Part shown: one piece after another, positions 58,487-64,000 of the stretch | Layout: every line of letters starts with the position of its first letter | Numbering within the stretch: the first letter of the stretch is position 1 | NCBI GenBank assembly: GCA_018350325.1 | Contig: JAEVLN010000002.1 | Location: 5,625,456 to 5,689,455 of the forward strand | Direction: 5' to 3' | Length of the DNA stretch: 64,000 nucleotides | Source of the DNA: Globodera rostochiensis | Taxonomy: Eukaryota; Nematoda; Chromadorea; Rhabditida; Heteroderidae | The notes under the pieces: model-generated | The model's database searches: none | Told to the model about the DNA's origin: nothing | What the model saw: the letters and a program-made list of their open reading frames with translations, nothing else | Made by a program: the position numbers and the translations under genes

Positions 58487-58594
58487 ATGCAAGGTTCAGC
58501 GTTGCGCACCAACTGGATCGACGGAGACACGGGTGCCACACTGCCGTATTTATTTATAAATTATTTATTTTATACATCCAGCATGAAAGCTTGA
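58487..58594 (+). CDS. Exon-like small frame, unidentified
   Basis: ATG at 58,487 opens 35 codons beginning MQGSALRTNWIDGDTGATLP and then turning AT-driven and hydrophobic before TGA. A neighbouring frame (FSVAHQLDRRRHGCHTAV) is open too. The GC-rich part, about 58,495-58,545, is the only exon-like portion. Confidence 0.22.
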   Translation: MQGSALRTNWIDGDTGATLPYLFINYLFYTSSMKA

Positions 58595-58779
58595 TAGATA
58601 TCAAAACTAAATAAAGCAAAAATATAAATAATTTAAATTCAAAAATCTTAATTAAAGCAACCAACCAATAAAAATTTACTCTTATAGTATTGGCCTTTGG
58701 CCGATCATCTATTTTTCTTTGTTTATCCTTTTTACCATTTTTGCCATTTCAATTTTTGCATTTTTCTCTATATTTGTTA

Positions 58780-59230
58780 TTTTGCCACTCCCCCCGAGGA
58801 TTCGTTGTGGCATTTCAACGCATTTTGGTAATCTTTCTTAATAAAATTAAAAAAATCAAAAAGATTTGATAAATTTTTTTCAAAAATTCTTTTTTGCGCT
58901 TATTATAACTAAAACACACAACATCCGAGTTGCACAAAGACAAACCACTAACCCACGAGTTAGTTGTTGCCCAAAACGACCAGATTGGTGGGTCCAACGG
59001 CGCCAACAAGCCCTGACGGGAAATTTTTTTAGAGTTTTAAAATTTTTGTTATAAAAGTGGTCAAGAATACAGATTTTTTTGAAAACTTTTGGGAAAGCGT
59101 GGGGCAGCGTTCGCGGTTCCGATAAGCGCCACCAAAAAATTTTCGTTGTTAAGAGATTTGCAAGCAAAATTTTGAAAATACAGTAACTTTGTAGCTTTTT
59201 TTAGGAGTTGGGAATGGGAAGGTTCAACCA
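58780..59230. repeat. hAT-related fragment with hairpin module copy 5
   Basis: CGCGGTTCC, GATA, AGCGCCACC at 59,112-59,133 and the following TTAAGAGATTTGCAAGC match the text after the hairpin in the element at 30,405 (TTAAGAGATTTTAACC). Terminal repeats were not found. Open frames here are not considered genes. Confidence 0.55.
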
Positions 59231-60379
59231 CCATGGAAATCTTTTTGAAGGTAACGATATTTGATAAGAAAGTCAGATTTTTTTTTGTAAAAGTTATGAA
59301 AAACCAAACATTTTTATTACATCGTAACAACACGTTATATTTCCTGTTTTTGGGCTTTTTTTGGTATTGGTTTTTTGGGTTGTTCTCCAATTTGGATCAA
59401 ACAATATTTGGTCAAAAGTTTTGTCCAATTTTTTTTGTACAAAACAACTCAGAAAAAAATTAAAATAAGTTTTATAACAAAAAAAAAATTATATAATTGG
59501 GGAGTATATTTAAAGGAAAATATGCAAATAAGCTCAAGGCGTTGTTGTGCTCTTTGCCAAAATCAAATACCCATGTAATCGAATTTTTTCTGTCATTCAC
59601 TCAAAAGTAGTGATATGATGCGTCGTTAAACATGCTTAAAAAAACTATTAAATTTAAAACAACCTAATACGTTATTAATTTAACTAGTTTTTCTGCTTTG
59701 TAGATGCTGTTCGTGCTCATACTAAATTGTATAAACTTTTCGTTATTTAAAATAAAATAGTGTTTGAATCAAATAAACTAAATAAATTAAACAAAACAAT
59801 TGATAAAAAAAATTCATAATTCGTGCAGCAAATACTGAGCATCTAAATTGTTTCTCATGAATAGAAAAATGTAAAATATAGTTACTATGTATATAAAAAA
59901 CAAGACGGGTACTCGTCTACCGGGATTCGAAGCGCAACCTATTTGATGCATAATCGTTCCATAGAAAGAGAGTGACTCAAATATGGGTGAAGAAGCCGCA
60001 GTTATACTTAAGAAATAAATAAACATTCCTCAAAAAAGAGAAGTGATTATCAAATTAAATAATAAACACATACGCAAAAAAGAAAATTATAAAGGAAAAA
60101 CATTATTTTCCGAGAAAATAAATGGTGGAATAAGGGTTGGAAAATAAAAATTAATAACACCCACAATATATTTCTAATTTTGAAAAAAATGAAAAAAGTT
60201 TAATTGTTTTATCTTAATTTTTAATCCTTAGAAAATTAATGACAACAATTTAAAAAAGTTGGATCAATAAACAGCATTTAAAAATTAAATATAAATGAAT
60301 GTTTGGAAATATTTACAAAAAAGAAATTAGTTGGCAATCGTTGAAAATCACAATAATAACTCACTGAAGACTTTATCAG
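59231..60379. other. AT-rich stretch with a tRNA B-box-like patch
   Basis: At 59,905-59,990 the minus strand reads GCTTCGAATCCCGG, like a tRNA B box, followed by GACGAGTACCCGTCTTG and six T. No complete tRNA fold was found, so this is probably a SINE-like or tRNA-derived remnant. Otherwise A-rich. Confidence 0.4.
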
Positions 60380-60511
60380 TATGATGTGGTTGTTTGGACA
60401 CGTCTACACGGTACTCGTGCGATCGAGACAACACTTGATCGGGCTGGATGTAGCAAAGCTGATCCCAAATTAGGGCAACACGTACTACGAGTCCATAAAA
60501 CTAAAAAATAG
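60380..60511 (+). CDS. Best candidate terminal exon, unidentified
   Basis: A usable acceptor (GAAGACTTTATCAG) leads directly into 43 codons ending TAG: YDVVVWTRLHGTRAIETTLD, then RAGCSKADPKLGQHVLRVHK. The island is GC-balanced with mixed codon use while both flanks are A-rich. An overlapping frame starting MMWLFGHVYTVLVRSRQHLI is also open for 30 codons, but it is shorter and less natural. The family is not recognised. Confidence 0.38.
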   Translation, partial: YDVVVWTRLHGTRAIETTLDRAGCSKADPKLGQHVLRVHKTKK

Positions 60512-61323
60512 CCAAACCATGACGAAAATGAACAATCCGCACAGAACAAACAGCTGGCTAATAAAAATACTCTTTTTTAAATCATTAGAATATTTAAATT
60601 TAATAAGATAAACATCTATCTTCAATATTTTAAATAAATCACTAAAATAACAATAAAAATCTTTACTCGACTAAAATTCGAGAACCAGGAACCATTACAG
60701 AGGCCGTGAACTGAATATGGTGCGGAAAGCGTTTTGAATGGCTTATTGTAAGCGATGTTTAAATAACTGTTGAAATCAATGAAAACAAATCAAAATAATA
60801 AAACATAGGTAAACAAAATTAGTGTTCGTCAACCCTTTCACTCCAACATTAAGGCACTAAAATAAAACAAAAATGTTTAATACGACGTGAACTTTACACA
60901 AATATTTCAAGATAAATGCATAGAAGCAAAAATGATAGACATGCAGCTAATTATTATTATATTACATTAAAGACAAATAAAAATATTCATAAAATCTAAA
61001 AAAATCAATATTGGAGAGTCTAGACTGGGCGTACCTAGCGGAGGGCAGAGAAAAAGCACTCACTCCCCTCGGGGCCGTTTTTCAATAAATGATAAAATGT
61101 TAAATAAAAATTAATAACATATAAACCTTTTACAAAATTAAAAGAATTTATAATAGATAAATGAATATACAATAATTTTTATTAAAAGCTAAAGAGATTG
61201 ATTGAAAAAACCGATTTTATTGCATTTAAAAAATACATTTATTGTAATTTTTTATTCCTTAGTATTTTGTTACTAAAAGTAATTAGTGCAAATTCTTAAC
61301 AAATTAAGTCAAAAACTTGGGTA
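60512..61323. other. A-rich stretch without a gene
   Basis: A small GC-rich patch at 61,015-61,080 (GGGCGTACCTAGCGGAGG). Nothing else. Confidence 0.5.
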
Positions 61324-61331
61324 TTACTAAC

Positions 61332-61607
61332 CAGTGTTTTCCTATTCCAAGGATTTTGAAGAAAAAGACAGAAAATTTTAAACCAAAAAATAACAAATTC
61401 ATTATTAGAAAAATATTTTATGAGTTCTGGCAAATTGTTGAAAAAATTCAAATATATTATCAATTCAGGTTCAATTTTTACCTTGTTCTAGCTTGGTCTG
61501 TTCTGTTCCTGTTCCAAGGATTTTGAATCTGTTCCTGTTCCTATGCTGTTCTAAATTCTAGAAAAGAACAGGAACAGAACAGGCCAAGCTGGAACAGGAA
61601 AACACTG
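61332..61607. mobile_element. hAT-like MITE, 276 bp, perfect target duplication
   Basis: Ends CAGTGTTTTCCTATTCC and (minus strand) CAGTGTTTTCCTGTTCC match at 16 of 17. Perfect 8-bp duplications TTACTAAC flank it (61,324-61,331 and 61,608-61,615). The right half carries CTGTTCCTGTTCC words and their complement around a hairpin (61,490-61,590). It is too short to encode anything. Confidence 0.92.
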
Positions 61608-61615
61608 TTACTAAC

Positions 61616-64000
61616 CAATTTTCTTAACAAAAAAATGAATAAAATTTGGAAATATTTTCAAAAATTAGCAATTTTTTTGCCACGAATTCAATTTGGCATT
61701 TCGCAAAATAGCAACAAATTTGTGATAAGTTTGCTTGACAGCTGCTATTTGACAAGGTATTTGCTAATAAAGGCCCACCAGAATGCTTTGCTTAAAAATT
61801 TATGAAATTTCGGGATTTTTGCCAAAAAAATCTCACATATTTCTAACCTCCAAGCACGGCTATTGTTCCATTTCTGAATTCTGAATTTTCAAAAATTCCT
61901 TATCAGATTATAATATTTTTTTAATCAGAAGCTAGACAGTACAGTCTTTTTCGACTGTATACCAACCATCAATTTAATTAAATTAAACTTAACGCCCATT
62001 TAAACATATAAAAAATAAATTGAATTATAAACATTTTATTGTGACAATTATATTTTGTTTACCTCTAAAAGTATGCTTTGCATTCATCAAAATAGGTTCA
62101 ACGTCAAATAATAGAAAAAAAAATTTTAAAACAAATTTAACTATAAATATTAAAAAATTAAAAAGACGCCTAAGTCCATTTAATGAATGATGGATTAACG
62201 AAGAATCTTTAATCAATTATTAATAAAAATAACTAACGCTTGTTTCTAGAGGAGTCATAATATTTAAATAATTTGGAATATGATCAAAAGAATTCACTTA
62301 AAATTAAATTAATATAATTTGAAAAAAGCAGATTAAGAGTCTAAATAAAATAACTGTAAATATTATTGTCGTTAATAAAAAAATAATAATTCTATAAAAT
62401 TTTGGTCGCAAAATGTTTAATGAGATCACCATTTTTGGTGTGGTAACACACGATGCAGGTCATTTAACAAATATTAACAATAAAAATCGTAATAAATAAT
62501 TCGTTACAGCAAAACACTATTATTTTTTAAGCTTTTTTAATACGCAAAAAAACAAATTCGACCAAAACTTGTAAATTTTAGTCAGTTATAACTAAGCGGT
62601 CTAAACATAACTCGTATATGCTGATGTAATTAGATCTCATATTATTTTTTACTTAACTAGAATGAAAAAATGAAACGCAAAATCAAAAATTGATTAAAGT
62701 TGGAGGCAATGACCATCGACTGAAACTGAAGTGCTGTGGGCTGTGCAGCACCCCCCCCCCCCCCCCCCCCCCTCCCTCCTCTCCTCCCCGAAAAAATCGA
62801 TGAATTGTTTGTCTGTGTGCGGCGATGAACACTCGAATCAATGAGATTTTTCTGTGAATGGTTAATAAATTGGGTAAAAATAGTTAAAAATGCACGACTT
62901 TATACATTCTGAGGCGATGATCAGCGCTGTGAAATTTATGTTTAAAATTTGGGTATTGTGAATGGGTTTTAAAATGCTATAAACTGAAAATTTTTAAATC
63001 TCTAAAAAAAGCTTTTAAAATAAGAATTTAAAATTTTTATGTTTGCGTAAGCCCAGAACATTTCAAAGAATGTTTTGTGTTTCAGTCAATTATTTAATTT
63101 TTAATGAATAGTAATATTGTGTTTTTGTTTAATTTTCGAAATATTTATATTATTAAATCTGATTCAGATTACATCAACATATTTCGCTACTGATGCATTA
63201 TTACAACTCACTTAGGTAATACAATTTAAAAATAAAGATTTGAGAATATATGCAGTTTTTGCCTTTTTCACACCAATGTATTTTGGAATTTTAGGATAAG
63301 AAAAATGGACCAAAATTTACCATTAAACAATTGCTTTTTCTTTAACTAATGTGATTCCATGTTTTGCACAAGATTTTATATTTATATTTGCTACAAATTT
63401 ATAAGTTTTAGCTTACCAAAAATAAAATTGGCATTTCACATATTTTATGTGATAAAGTTAATTATAAAAAATAATAAATGCTTTTAATCTGATAAACAAT
63501 ATTAGTTAAAAAAAGGGAATATAATTAAACTAAATTAAAATGATACTAATTAAATAATCAATATTGTAAAATTTAATGTATAAATTCAAAAACTGATTTA
63601 AAGCTTTTATATTGTAACCAATTCAAAAATAAGTCGCAATATGAAATTTAATGTATAATTTCAAAACGACTTAAAAAACGTCTTACACATGTCGACAGTG
63701 ATGTTAAAAGATTAATAAATATTTAAAACTAAAAAAAACTTTTTAAATTGACTAAGTTTTTATAAAAAAATCTGCGCAACAAGCAATAAAATGTTAATAA
63801 AATAAGTTTTATGATGTTAAAATAATTTTATTAATTGAAATAAAGCCTGTCGATTAAAACAAACAATATATATTTTAAAATATAAGTCTCGTCATCCCCG
63901 CTCAAATGAAAATCATGACACCGTGACACCGAAAAAGTTTAAAAGCTGAAAGATTTTATGCCAGACAAAAGAATGATGAAAAATATATTAAAAACGGGCC
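61616..64000. other. AT-rich stretch without a gene
   Basis: Mostly A-rich, with a T-rich stretch at about 62,900-63,400. A 22-C run (62,751-62,772) is followed by a pyrimidine tract. No supported gene. Confidence 0.55.

Noticed and set aside
59905..59990. tRNA gene on the minus strand
   Set aside because: B-box-like word and T run are present, but acceptor and T stems cannot be paired.
1..64000. Ciliate-type germline genome with scrambled segments
   Set aside because: Small GC islands in AT-rich DNA suggested it, but the element genes end at TAG and TAA with standard code use, and no pointer repeats were seen at island edges.

Overview
This window looks like gene-poor nuclear DNA of an AT-rich eukaryote, most likely an invertebrate animal. 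Most of it is A/T-rich low-complexity sequence. There is no operon structure, no ribosome binding sites and no long reading frame outside one mobile-element locus. Short higher-GC islands (about 50-150 bp) stand in this background and some are flanked by splice-like signals. Repeats include a FLYWCH-type zinc finger, hAT-like elements with 8-bp target duplications, a large minisatellite and poly-G/poly-C runs. I cannot name the species. A nematode or another small invertebrate is possible, but nothing here is diagnostic.

Layout. From 1 to 13.8 kb the sequence is AT-rich with scattered exon-like islands, and the plus strand changes from A-rich to T-rich near 2.64 kb and back near 8.9 kb. A roughly 1.3 kb unit is tandemly duplicated at 13.8-17.2 kb, with the second copy enlarged by repeat insertions. 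A hAT-like element with a perfect 8-bp target duplication lies at 17,560-18,263. A 29-31 bp minisatellite fills 19,769-22,116. A mobile-element locus occupies 22.5-26.3 kb: a 685-bp inverted repeat, a TIR-bounded unit, a 369-codon frame on the minus strand and a 74-codon FLYWCH-like frame on the plus strand. Simple and G-rich repeats follow at 26.6-29.0 kb, a second hAT-like element at 30,405-31,413 and a palindromic element at 33,509-33,853. From 34 to 64 kb the DNA is again AT-rich with exon-like islands, broken by a short-word array (47.5 kb), a palindromic TIR element (54,995-55,514) and a 276-bp hAT-like element (61,332-61,607).

The best supported features are the repeats, because terminal inverted repeats, target duplications and copy-to-copy matches can be read directly. 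The only protein family I recognise with some confidence is the FLYWCH-type finger. The exon candidates are deliberately low confidence: short open frames arise by chance, and in several islands two or three frames are open. The most unusual patterns are kilobase-scale strand-composition switches that tend to coincide with exon-like islands, and a set of hAT-like elements that each carry a different private array of short words at their ends while some share a GC-rich hairpin module.
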